A stretch of 47,048 nt of DNA from Pseudoalteromonas sp. BSi20652 (lineage in GTDB: Bacteria > Pseudomonadota > Gammaproteobacteria > Enterobacterales > Alteromonadaceae): positions 1-47,048 of the forward strand of contig NZ_BADT01000156.1 of the NCBI RefSeq assembly GCF_000239855.1. Direction: 5' to 3'. Shown here piece after piece: positions 20,422 to 29,202 of the stretch. The translations under genes and the position numbers were made by a program. A model generated the notes under the pieces. It was not told the origin of the DNA and made no database searches. It saw only the letters and a program-made list of their open reading frames with translations. Each line of letters starts with the position of its first letter. The stretch's first letter is position 1.

Positions 20422-20563
20422 TCTTACCCTGTAATTAATCCTTTCATTATTTGTGTTTTGGCACATAAAGCAAGGGCTTTGTGGACTAATCCAATATTAA
20501 TCATGTTGTTGAGTATAAAAGAGGTAGTAAAGTTAAAATGTATTGAATAGAGGTTAATAAAGG

Positions 20564-20598
20564 ATAAAAAAATGCCACCTAATTTATAAGGTGGCATT
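20564..20598 (-). terminator. Terminator of the 628-residue membrane protein gene
   Basis: Read on the minus strand, a 10-bp stem AATGCCACCT/AGGTGGCATT is followed by T7, 29 bp after the stop codon at 20627. Confidence 0.85.
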
Positions 20599-20626
20599 AA
20601 TACTAATTATCCAGAGTTTAGGTTAA

Positions 20627-22513
20627 TTAACCCTTTGGCTCGGGAGATAAGTCTTCTTCTTGTCTTAAATACCCTGCAGCTTCTTCGTCATCTTTAGCTA
20701 TCGCTTGCTGAGTAGGTATAGCACGCGTTTGCTGGTTTAATTGATGTATTTGTGACGCATTACCTAAATCACGCTCACTGGTGATTGAGGCGATAGATTC
20801 ACGGTCTTTCAAGAACGCGATAACGTCTTTTTTGATTGCTTGTAATTGTCCTTCGTCTTTATGCATTTCCATAATATGGCGAGGATGTTCAAGGTTTTTC
20901 ATACCTGTTGCTGCAAACGTAGTAGAAATAACACGAGAAACAATAATCCAAGGCGTTATGCTACTACGCACTAAAGTATTTTCTGAGCGAGTACTATCGT
21001 GAATACCAGTACCTGTTGATATTTTAGACTCAGTAAATGTGCCTTCACATTTAAAATACACTAGTAGTGATTCAAACTGCATTTCAGCAAAAAATAGATG
21101 AGCTGTATTTGTAAGCAATTGCGCAAATGCTTTAATAAGTATACCTATTATCAATAAGTGAAAGCTTGTCATTAACAGTTCACTAAATTGAATAACATGT
21201 TGGTTATTAAAAGCTTGTTTAAAGCTACTAATATTTGCAGCGTCAACGTAATGATAAATGTTAATAAACGAATACGCCAAAAACACAGTAAACGTCAAGG
21301 CTATAATATAAAGTAAGTTACCACTCACTAAAGCAAGTAATCTAGCTAGCGTAAAGTTTTTACCTAAGTCTATTGAGTGCAGTTTAGGCTGAATTTCTTG
21401 GATCATTTCACCTTTGAAACCGCCTTTACCTTCAATTTGTTCTTGAAGCTTAGGATCTAATTCGCGATAAACTCTGTTAGGTACTTCTTTATAACGACGG
21501 TTAGCCATAACTAGGTTGTCTAGGTTTATAAAAATTTCGTCTGGATGAACAGACTCTTGCCAGTTTTCACGTAGTTCTGATACTTCAGCCGAAGGTGTAA
21601 CTGAATTTAAACGCGCTTTAATCATAATAAAAGCAATCGCGCAGCTCAGAGTAGCTAATATAATAATCGCAATTAAGTACATGCCAGCATGAAGACTAGG
21701 TAGTTGCTCAATCCAGCTATCTATTTCTTGTTTGCTAATGTGTTGTTCTTTCATCAGCCATGACATAGAAAGACCAATCGCGATTGGTAGAATAAAAGAT
21801 AAAGAAATAATTTTAGCGAGTGCACCAGTACCAAGTGCTTCAATATTTTTTTCAGCGTTTCTAGAAATAGGTTTACCCGTAGAGCGCCACGAAAAAAGCA
21901 CGTAGAACATTAATATGGCACTATAAACAGGAAATGCTAATTCGCCTGCTTCACCGGTAAAACCCGATAAAGATACAAATGCCACAAGGCCATAAGCAAT
22001 AAGTGCAACAAGGGTACTTACCCATGAGCCAAATAAGCGCTGAGCAACATTACGAATAGGATAAGGTAGGAATAATAACTTAGGGATTAAGCTGTGAAGT
22101 AAACGTGATAAAAAACCATTAGGCTCTTTAAACGTACTGTTTTTACGACCAACCAGCATTTCTTCGAGTGATTGCGCGGTGTAGGCTACTTCTTTTTGTT
22201 CTTCTTGGGCGGTTGATGCTTGTGATTTACTGTAGTTATAAGCAAGTGAAGTAGGGTGGTTTCTGCCTACAAAATATTTAAGAGTTGCATAAATACCACT
22301 TGAAAGTGAGCGAATGCCGAATGCTAAAATAAGCATGCCAAACACCATTAAAATCCATCCAGCAGTTGTATCTTCTTTAACTGAGCCCGCAGCAATAACA
22401 AGTAAACTAATACCCGCTATAGACTCAATAAGCCCTCTTACAGCTGTTACTTTACCTTCTAGTTTGAAGGGGTTTTTTAGTCCAAGATCAATCGATCCAT
22501 AATCAAAAGCCAT
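20627..22513 (-). CDS. Large multi-pass membrane protein, function unknown
   Basis: A 628-residue protein that I do not recognise. There are about eight hydrophobic helices: two near 27-70, two near 165-210, then about 235-255, 275-298, 390-418 and 445-470. Between them lie polar cytoplasmic or periplasmic stretches, including an acidic one near 305-375. The last 150 residues are soluble and mixed-charge and end in an acidic tail (DDEEAAGYLRQEEDLSPEPKG, two pieces). There is no signal peptide and no known catalytic motif. AAGGAG precedes the ATG by 7 nt. It is monocistronic, with its own terminator and a G8/C8 tract in its leader. Transporter, channel or scaffold are all possible. Confidence 0.8.
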   Translation of the reverse strand: MAFDYGSIDLGLKNPFKLEGKVTAVRGLIESIAGISLLVIAAGSVKEDTTAGWILMVFGMLILAFGIRSLSSGIYATLKYFVGRNHPTSLAYNYSKSQASTAQEEQKEVAYTAQSLEEMLVGRKNSTFKEPNGFLSRLLHSLIPKLLFLPYPIRNVAQRLFGSWVSTLVALIAYGLVAFVSLSGFTGEAGELAFPVYSAILMFYVLFSWRSTGKPISRNAEKNIEALGTGALAKIISLSFILPIAIGLSMSWLMKEQHISKQEIDSWIEQLPSLHAGMYLIAIIILATLSCAIAFIMIKARLNSVTPSAEVSELRENWQESVHPDEIFINLDNLVMANRRYKEVPNRVYRELDPKLQEQIEGKGGFKGEMIQEIQPKLHSIDLGKNFTLARLLALVSGNLLYIIALTFTVFLAYSFINIYHYVDAANISSFKQAFNNQHVIQFSELLMTSFHLLIIGILIKAFAQLLTNTAHLFFAEMQFESLLVYFKCEGTFTESKISTGTGIHDSTRSENTLVRSSITPWIIVSRVISTTFAATGMKNLEHPRHIMEMHKDEGQLQAIKKDVIAFLKDRESIASITSERDLGNASQIHQLNQQTRAIPTQQAIAKDDEEAAGYLRQEEDLSPEPKG

Positions 22514-22546
22514 TGAATGCTCCTTTTATACAGCATGCCCAATTAA

Positions 22547-22554
22547 GGGGGGGG
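22547..22554. repeat. G8 homopolymer in the leader of the membrane protein gene
   Basis: Eight G residues in an otherwise AT-rich gap, 34 bp upstream of the start codon at 22513 (C8 on the coding strand). Such tracts can change length in replication and alter promoter spacing or leader structure. Confidence 0.7.
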
Positions 22555-22729
22555 ATATAAGCGTAGTTATAATAACCGTTATGTATATCGTATTTTTGTT
22601 TTTGCTCAATTTTTGATTATATATCAATAAAGTCGATCAGTTTAAGGTTATTTTAAAGTGGTACGTTGTATGCGTTGAAATATAGGCTTAAGCGAGTTAA
22701 CAATATCTCTTTTAAATGCTTGAGGAGGA

Positions 22730-23486
22730 ATGATGGAATTGATTTACGTTGATGATAGTTCGCTCGGAGTTACCCGAAAGCAAAAAAATAAACAGTGGCA
22801 GTATTTTGATCCAATAGGGAAAATAATCGAAGAGAATGCAATTATTGAGCGTTTAAATTCACTCACCTTCCCGCCCGCTTATAAAAGTGTATGGTTTTGC
22901 TCTGAAGAAAACAGGCATATTTTAGCAACAGGTACGACAGTAAATGACGAAAATAGTACCGGTATCATCCACTATTTACACAACAACAAGATGCTAAAAA
23001 ATATCAAGTTTGTAGTGTGTTTGAGTATAAGTTGCCGTTACTTAGAGCTCAATTAAAGGAAGCATTACACGCTGATGAGCTCGATTATGAACGCACTTTA
23101 GCAGCCATTGTTAGATTAATGGATTTGGGTGCTTTACACGCAGGGAATGAACGTAAAATAAAATAAAATAAAAGTTTCGGTGCGACAATCCTAAGATCAA
23201 GGTATGTAAAATTAACAGGTAAAAATATTAGATTAAAATACCGTGCAAAGCTAGGCAAAGAAAGGGAAGTAAATATAACGGATAAAGCGTTGAGTCTTGT
23301 TATTAAGTGGCTTTAGGACTTACCCGGGCAACACTTATTTCAATATACATAAGGGAATGAGCACTCTAGCGTTACCTTGGCTAAAATTAATCAGAACAAA
23401 CTCATTGGCGCGACAATTTTAAATTACCCCGTAAAACAAAGTATCTTAGTCGGTTTGAGCGCGGTTTATTTGAGTTTTTAACGTAA
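22730..23486 (+). pseudogene. Decayed type IB DNA topoisomerase gene
   Basis: The first 85 or so codons read cleanly as the N-terminal domain of a bacterial topoisomerase IB (ELIYVDDSSLGVTR, FPPAYKSVWFC). A frameshift near 22990 moves the homology to another frame (QDAKKYQ, FEYKLPLLRAQLKEAL, TLAAIVRLMDLGALHAGNE). That frame then has stops at 23164, 23314 and 23350, between which GATILRSRYVKLTGKNIRLK and DLPGQHLFQY still match the catalytic domain. Next comes a deletion removing the part that should hold the active-site Tyr, and then a C-terminal scrap in a third frame at 23412-23486 (RFERGLFEFLT). GGAGG precedes the start. A functional enzyme is impossible. Confidence 0.85.
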
Positions 23487-23526
23487 CATAAAGGCTGTAG
23501 CTTGCAGCCTTTATGTTAAGTTTTTT
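23485..23526 (+). terminator. Terminator after the topoisomerase relic
   Basis: A 13-bp perfect stem (AACATAAAGGCTG at 23485-23497 with its complement at 23505-23517) has a 7-nt loop, and T6 follows at 23521-23526. It lies 9 bp from the pelG stop and could also stabilise the 3' end of the pel message. Confidence 0.8.
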
Positions 23527-23534
23527 ATAACCTG

Positions 23535-24899
23535 CTATTGCAGCATAAACGTTTCGTATTCTAAATCTTCAAATTGTTTTGAAAGCCAGAACAATCCTAC
23601 TACTGAGGTAATAATAGTTGATAGTGCAAAGCCATAGCCATAAAACTGTGGCCCAAAAGCGATTGATAACAAAGTTAAAACAACGTTTATTACCAAAAAT
23701 AACCCCGCTAAAAATAGCACTGTTGAGCGTTTATCTAAATAAAATAAAATATTTAAAATAGATAAAAATATAACTTGTACGCCTACACCGACTACATCAA
23801 CAAACAGAAGTGTTTTATAGTTTGGATCAATGCCAATAAAGGTAAGTATTTGCTCACCCCACAATAATAAGCAGGCAACGGTAATACCCTGAATTTTAAA
23901 TATATCGTATAAACCTGCACGCGCAGTTTGGATCATACTGTCTTTTAAGATGTAGATCTCTTCAAGAGATGAGCCACCACGAATAGCGGTGTAAAAACGG
24001 TCGTACTCTTCTACAAAGTCAGTTTCCATTTTTACTAAAAATACTGCCATACCGGGAATAATAGACAAATAAGCCAAAAATATAGGTAAGTCATAAATTG
24101 GGCTGGCTCTTAATGTGCCAATAATTTGAATTGATGTGCTTGGTGAATACCAAAAAATGATTTTATCAGCCCATACACCAATGTTATAAAACAGACCACA
24201 AAAGAACAGACTGTAATACACTTTTTTATTACTTAAAAAGTCAAAGCTTATAAGTTTTTCACCTGGGTAACGGCGAATAATCATAAATAAAAAGCTAAAA
24301 AAGAGCAGTGCTTCGCCAGCAAAAAACGCAAAAAATAAGCCGTCTAGTTGCCAGTCTCTTAATAAATATGCAAGCAACACCATAAAGGCGTAACCACTTA
24401 GCATGGTAATTAAAATTAACCGGTATTCTTTCATACCCGATAGAAAAATAGCGCCAAGCCACTGATTACATAAGCTTACAAAGGCACCTAAAATTATAAT
24501 CTTAGTAACAACGGGTATAGGGAGCATAGGCCATACAGCCAAGCCCACCAATAACGCGGCTATTGTTGTTATAAGTTGCGCACCAAGTAAATTAGGGAGT
24601 ACTTTTGCCTCTTCTTTTTGAAAAAACAAATCGGCAATAAATCGAGTTAGCAATAACTGCAAACCACCCGTTAAAATAAGTGAGGCGGCCATCATGTAGG
24701 TAACAAGCGTTAAAAACTGAATAATAAGTACTTTAGGTAATACAACGCCTAAACTTAAAATACCAATTAGCATTAACGCTACAATAGAGAGCAACCAAGG
24801 GCCTGAGCCTATTAATCCCGCGTAGCCGTATGCTTCAAAAACTGAGAGCAGGGTATTTTTTTTGAGAATTTTTCGTATCTCAAAACCTATTCCGGCCAT
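23535..24899 (-). CDS. pelG: Pel exopolysaccharide transporter PelG
   Basis: A 454-residue inner-membrane protein with about 12 hydrophobic helices. It starts MAGIGFEIRKILKK, as PelG proteins do, and the length is close to the Pseudomonas protein. PelG is a Wzx/MOP-type protein thought to carry the polymer made by PelF across the inner membrane with PelD and PelE. It is the last gene of the operon and overlaps pelF by 13 bp. A correct A8 run on the coding strand lies at 24856-24863 (LKKNT) and stays in frame, which is useful for comparison with the frameshifted pelD. Confidence 0.93.
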   Translation of the reverse strand: MAGIGFEIRKILKKNTLLSVFEAYGYAGLIGSGPWLLSIVALMLIGILSLGVVLPKVLIIQFLTLVTYMMAASLILTGGLQLLLTRFIADLFFQKEEAKVLPNLLGAQLITTIAALLVGLAVWPMLPIPVVTKIIILGAFVSLCNQWLGAIFLSGMKEYRLILITMLSGYAFMVLLAYLLRDWQLDGLFFAFFAGEALLFFSFLFMIIRRYPGEKLISFDFLSNKKVYYSLFFCGLFYNIGVWADKIIFWYSPSTSIQIIGTLRASPIYDLPIFLAYLSIIPGMAVFLVKMETDFVEEYDRFYTAIRGGSSLEEIYILKDSMIQTARAGLYDIFKIQGITVACLLLWGEQILTFIGIDPNYKTLLFVDVVGVGVQVIFLSILNILFYLDKRSTVLFLAGLFLVINVVLTLLSIAFGPQFYGYGFALSTIITSVVGLFWLSKQFEDLEYETFMLQ

Positions 24900-26404
24900 G
24901 CCATTGTATCCTTATAAAGTTTATCGTAACGGGCAAACATGTGGCTCTCGTCATAAAATTTTTGTACGCGGTCTAAGCCACTTTTTTGATACTCAAGCCA
25001 AGCTTGCTCATTTTTTAGCATGTTTGATATTTGTTGTGCTGTTTCACTAGGTGAAGCAATTGAGACAACTTCACCGGCTTTGCCCAATGCTTTATCTTCA
25101 TCGCTTCCGCCTTCGATTATTTCCCGGCACGAGCCAACATCACTAGCAAGTACAGGCACACCGGCCGCCATTGCTTCTAAAAGTACTAAAGGCTGTGCTT
25201 CGGAAATTGAGGTTAACGCTACAATGCCGAGTTTTGGTAAAATTTTGGTGATATCTTGCATACCTAAAAACTTAACACTGTTTTGTAAGTCAAGGCTGCC
25301 TACCAGTAGTTCACACTCTTTGTAATATTGTGGGTCTTCTTCATAAGGGCCGATGATCCAGCCCTCGACTTCTGGCAATACCGATTGCGCTTCTTTAATC
25401 GCACGTATAAAGGTTTTAATGTCTTTTATTGGCACGACACGTCCAATTAACCCAACAACAGGTGGGATGCGTTTTGGACGCTGCTCCAGCGCTTCAATGA
25501 AGCGTACTGTTTTAATGCCATTAGGTACAACAAATGCTTTTTCAGGCACTGCGCCATCTTTTATTTGGCGCTGCCTGTTACCGTCGTATAGCGAAATTAT
25601 TTTATCGGCTTCTTGATATGTTGTTCGGCCAATTTGCTCAAAAAAGCTGATCCACATACGGCGTATAAAGCCCATTTCTGTATTTAAATTTTTACCTAGG
25701 CTTTGTTCTGACTCTTTGATCCAACTGGCTTGAATAAGATCTATTTTTCTCTCTTTGGTGTAAATACCATGCTCGGTTAATAAAAAGGGGGTATCGCTTA
25801 TCACACTGGCGCCAGCTCCTAAAATACCAGCATACCCGGTAGATATTGAGTGAATAAGTTTAACTTTTGGAAGTCCACGTGCAATTTTGGCTATTTTAAA
25901 TAGCGGTTTATATAAATTGCGATACGACCAAAAAAAATCGATAAAAGAGGACTCATCACAGTACGTTAGGTAGTAATTAGCGAGCACTTGCCACGATGAT
26001 TCACTATATAAAAAGTCAGCTTCGTTAATTCCATCTTTTTTTGCTAGAGTTTCAAATGCAAACTTTAGCGTCTCAGTAGGTATAGGTTTATCACAATCTC
26101 TGAAAAAATTTTGTAGTTGCTGCCAAAAATCAAAGAGCTCTTTTTTATATTTAACGCCATGTCTGGCTTTTATTTCAGAAGTGTCATTTTCAACTAAATA
26201 ATGAACATGCAGTTTTGTGACGTTTTTAGGTAAAGTATATTGAATTTCACCATAATGCTCAGGTGCACCACCTATAAAAATAAGCTCAAAGTTATAATGC
26301 GGTAACCCTTCAATTATTTGATGAACCCAACTAGATACACCACCACGCACATAGGGGTAGGTACCTTCCAAAAGCAGTAAAATGTCAGCATTTTGATTAC
26401 TCAT
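24887..26404 (-). CDS. pelF: Pel glycosyltransferase PelF
   Basis: A 505-residue cytosolic GT4-family enzyme that polymerises the Pel polysaccharide, reported elsewhere to use UDP-activated amino sugars. Family signs are LEGTYPYVRGGVSSWVHQII at the N-terminus, FLLTEHGIYTKERKIDL, VPNGI, GLIGRVVPIKDIKTFIRA, and the donor-site EAMAAGVPVLASDVGSCREI near the C-terminus. The start chosen is ATG 26404 (MSNQNADILLL), matching the family length; an upstream in-frame codon at 26434 would add residues read from pelE. It overlaps pelE by 8 bp. Confidence 0.95.
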   Translation of the reverse strand: MSNQNADILLLLEGTYPYVRGGVSSWVHQIIEGLPHYNFELIFIGGAPEHYGEIQYTLPKNVTKLHVHYLVENDTSEIKARHGVKYKKELFDFWQQLQNFFRDCDKPIPTETLKFAFETLAKKDGINEADFLYSESSWQVLANYYLTYCDESSFIDFFWSYRNLYKPLFKIAKIARGLPKVKLIHSISTGYAGILGAGASVISDTPFLLTEHGIYTKERKIDLIQASWIKESEQSLGKNLNTEMGFIRRMWISFFEQIGRTTYQEADKIISLYDGNRQRQIKDGAVPEKAFVVPNGIKTVRFIEALEQRPKRIPPVVGLIGRVVPIKDIKTFIRAIKEAQSVLPEVEGWIIGPYEEDPQYYKECELLVGSLDLQNSVKFLGMQDITKILPKLGIVALTSISEAQPLVLLEAMAAGVPVLASDVGSCREIIEGGSDEDKALGKAGEVVSIASPSETAQQISNMLKNEQAWLEYQKSGLDRVQKFYDESHMFARYDKLYKDTMAWPE

Positions 26405-27380
26405 GCCAGTACTCCTGTAAATGACGTAACTCACTTCCCTTAGGTTGTTCTGGGAGTTCTTTTAAGTAGCGTTTACAGTCGTCAAACTTGTTCATGCAAA
26501 AGGCAACTTCGGCTTTATAAGGGAGAACGTGACGCCTTGCTATGCCAAGCTCCGTTGCTTTGAGTAAGTACTCATGGGCTATTTCGTATTTGTCTAAGGC
26601 TAAAGATATACGTCCTAAAAATATAAATGTTGCAGGTGTTTTTACGTGTTCAATACTTTGCTGCGCAAGTGCTTCTGCTTTTTCTAAAACGTATTTTCGC
26701 AGCGCTCCTTGAGCCAAACCTAGGTAACTTAGCTCCCAGTAAAGTTCGGCAAGTTTTTTTTGTAAATTGCTTAACTTTGGTTGTTGGGTTGTCGTGGTTA
26801 TTTCTTGTTGGACTAAGCTGATTTTTTCGTTAAGTTTTGTTTCTTTACTATCAAGGGTTGAATAGGCGAGTAGTCGAATATCGTCTTCTAAATCTTTAAG
26901 TGCTAGCTTTAATATTGGAATAGCTTGTGAGTCGCTCATATGGCGTGCAGCCATTACAGCACTTAAACGTTTATTTGGCTCACTTGCGTGTTTTAAAATT
27001 GCTCTGAGCCCACCAATAGAGTAGGTGGGGTTTGCTGATATAGCTCTTGCTTCAAATGGAAGCGCAGGGATTTTATGTTCTTCTATTTCTATATCGTTAT
27101 TTTTAAGAGGCTTACAAAGTGCAAAAGTAAGCGCAAATACAACACCAATAATCCCCAACACAGGAATGGTAAATAGTAATAAAAATAGAAGTGATATACC
27201 GCTATAATGTGTGGTTACATATTTTTTAGGTATTAGGATATAACAAGTTAAGGAGAAACATATACTTGCTAAGGCATGCAGTAATATGGTGAAAAACCAA
27301 TTAGGTGTTTCGAGTATTTCTATTAGTGCAAAGTACTGAAAAATACACCCTAATATAGCCGCTACGATAACAATAATCAT
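26397..27380 (-). CDS. pelE: Pel inner-membrane protein PelE
   Basis: A 327-residue protein, matching the Pseudomonas PelE in length. Three hydrophobic segments lie at about 2-22, 28-48 and 60-88. A soluble part follows, with a HEAT-like helical stretch (GLRAILKHASEPNKRLSAV) and TPR-like helices from about 200 to the end (TFIFLGRISLALDKYEIAHE). PelE is thought to join PelD and PelG in the inner-membrane secretion complex around PelF. Its start makes an ATGA overlap with the end of pelD, so its translation depends on ribosomes finishing pelD, which matters given the pelD frameshift. Confidence 0.88.
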   Translation of the reverse strand: MIIVIVAAILGCIFQYFALIEILETPNWFFTILLHALASICFSLTCYILIPKKYVTTHYSGISLLFLLLFTIPVLGIIGVVFALTFALCKPLKNNDIEIEEHKIPALPFEARAISANPTYSIGGLRAILKHASEPNKRLSAVMAARHMSDSQAIPILKLALKDLEDDIRLLAYSTLDSKETKLNEKISLVQQEITTTTQQPKLSNLQKKLAELYWELSYLGLAQGALRKYVLEKAEALAQQSIEHVKTPATFIFLGRISLALDKYEIAHEYLLKATELGIARRHVLPYKAEVAFCMNKFDDCKRYLKELPEQPKGSELRHLQEYWHE

Positions 27381-28676
27381 GAAAGTGTGACCAATCTCTT
27401 TATATCATCTGAACTAATAGGCAGTGCGAGTTGTTGCTCAATAACAATATCGAGCTCTGCTAAATTTTTACCTGTGCGCTCTTTACTCCAGCTATTTACG
27501 CGTGCAATAAATCCACTTTTTTCCAGCTCATCTGCTAAAGGCATTAATAACAGTAATGTTTGTTTATCGTCGTCATATAAATAAATATCTAATCCACGCC
27601 TAGCATCGCTTAAATATCCCATGAGTACGCGTGATTCATCTGTGATACTGTTGGCTTTTATTTTTAGTAGCTGCGATGGAATACGGTAACGTTTAGCTTC
27701 TTTATTCGTGCGCTTTACTTGGCGAATAAAATAAGGGGACTCTTTACTTGTCATGACTGGGTTAGTAATTTCATGACGAAGTAGATCGCCAATATGTCCT
27801 GCCATTACAGCCAAAAGCGTAAGCGTGGTATTTTTAAGTGCAAAAAAATTGTATTTTTTCGACCAAAATAAGACCATAAATAGTATTGTTTACGTCTATA
27901 AGTGGGATGGCAATATGATATTTACTTGCACCAAGCTTAGCTTTTACGTCTTTTACTGATACTAATTCTTTCTCTTCTAACACCGCCAATATAAGTGAGT
28001 CTTTATTGACTACTTGCCCCATTTTACCAATAGAGGCAAGTGGTGGCTCTAAAACAGTGTTGTTTTCAACTTTATATAACCCCGCTCTCTCTAATAAACC
28101 GTATTCAACGAATAGATCGATTATTTTTTGCGCTGCGCTATCAAGTCTTCTTTCTTTTAGTTGGCCAATAGAGGTTCTTACTGCTTGTAGAGATTCACGT
28201 AAACTTAATGTATGACCTGCCAACATTTGCTCAATTCTATCGTGAGATGAACTAATTAAATGATATTGGCGAGTAAATGTTTCAAGGCGATCAGTTACGT
28301 ACTCAAGCTGAATACTTTGTTGTTGATTAGTGCGCTCCCATACATCCCTAAATTCGCCAGTGATCATAATTACAATAATGTAGCCAATCATGGCGTTAAT
28401 ATTAAAGTCGCTTTGTGGTGATAAAATATTTGCTTGAAGTAAAAAAAGCTGGCCAACAAGCAAGCATAAAATACTAATAAAGCCTTTTGAAAAGCCATAA
28501 CGTAGAGAAACTAAAAGTGGGCCAAGTACAGGCCACGAAAACCCTCCCTCAGTCCAAAATGGGTCCTCTGCGTTAAATAATACAGGCAGCCCTAAAGCAA
28601 GCGCGGTAAATATAAATACCTCAGCCCATATTTGTAGCTCAGGAACGTCTCTTGGTCTAAGGAAATGTGTTTTCAC
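27377..28676 (-). pseudogene. pelD: PelD cyclic-di-GMP receptor, split by a frameshift
   Basis: PelD is the inner-membrane receptor whose cyclic-di-GMP binding switches on Pel synthesis. Here the N-terminal part (28676 down to a TAA at 27834, 280 residues) holds four membrane helices (about 15-115) and most of a GAF domain (about 150-280). The C-terminal part (frame open from 27877 to 27377) holds the degenerate GGDEF domain with the RGLD (RxxD) cyclic-di-GMP site in SDARRGLDIYLY. The break is a T7 run on the coding strand at 27848-27842. With six T the two parts read through as EKIQFFALKNTTLTLL and give 432 residues, near the usual PelD length. Both flanks are otherwise intact, so the change is recent, reversible, bypassed by slippage, or a sequencing error. 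It starts in an ATGA overlap with pelC. Confidence 0.85.
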
Positions 28677-29188
28677 TCACTAACCTCTATATAAGAAATT
28701 AAATCGGCAATCACATCTTGTGCTGTTGCTGCAATGCTATCGCGACCCCAACCACTTTTAGCAATAGTACCCGTCCAAACTGGCGTTGTTTGTCCATTTT
28801 CAGTGAGCGATAATGTAAGTGCAACAACGGGTTCGCCATCAAGTCCTGCTTTATAACGCCACTCTTCAATGCTGCCTGTTAGTACATAGTCAGCTTGTTG
28901 AGTGCTTAACCACTGCATAGCATTGTCTAAACGGTATTGATCGTCCAGCGCTGGAAGCTCTTTGTTGTTTACGCGAGGTGCGCGTATAAGCGTTGGTAAT
29001 TTATTTTGTTGCCAAATGCTGGCTAAAATATCTTCAGCACGCTCACCTGCAAGCGGTGTTTGAGCATGATTAACAAGTGGCATTAGTGCCACAATTTTTG
29101 AAGGGCTAAGCTCTATATCATCAGCAACTCTGCTGGTGGTACATGCTGATAATAGTAATACCAAACACGGTATAATTAAACGAAACAT
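28673..29188 (-). CDS. pelC: Pel outer-membrane lipoprotein PelC
   Basis: A 171-residue lipoprotein with lipobox LLSAC near residue 15. In Pseudomonas it forms a 12-subunit ring under the outer membrane that funnels Pel to PelB. The mature protein has the expected alpha/beta pattern and the YVLTGSIEEWRYKAG segment, with aromatic and charged residues in its second half. The start chosen is ATG 29188 behind AGGAGAG; 5 more in-frame codons upstream are unlikely. It sits 14 bp after pelB and its stop overlaps pelD (ATGA). Confidence 0.9.
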   Translation of the reverse strand: MFRLIIPCLVLLLSACTTSRVADDIELSPSKIVALMPLVNHAQTPLAGERAEDILASIWQQNKLPTLIRAPRVNNKELPALDDQYRLDNAMQWLSTQQADYVLTGSIEEWRYKAGLDGEPVVALTLSLTENGQTTPVWTGTIAKSGWGRDSIAATAQDVIADLISYIEVSE

Positions 29189-29202
29189 ACTCTCTCCTAA
29201 CA

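Noticed and set aside
27377-27877. The C-terminal PelD frame as an independent gene starting at 27877
   Set aside because: The ATG arises out of frame inside the GAF-coding part, has no Shine-Dalgarno sequence, and the first residues are a frame-shifted reading of PelD; the homology begins only after the T7 run.
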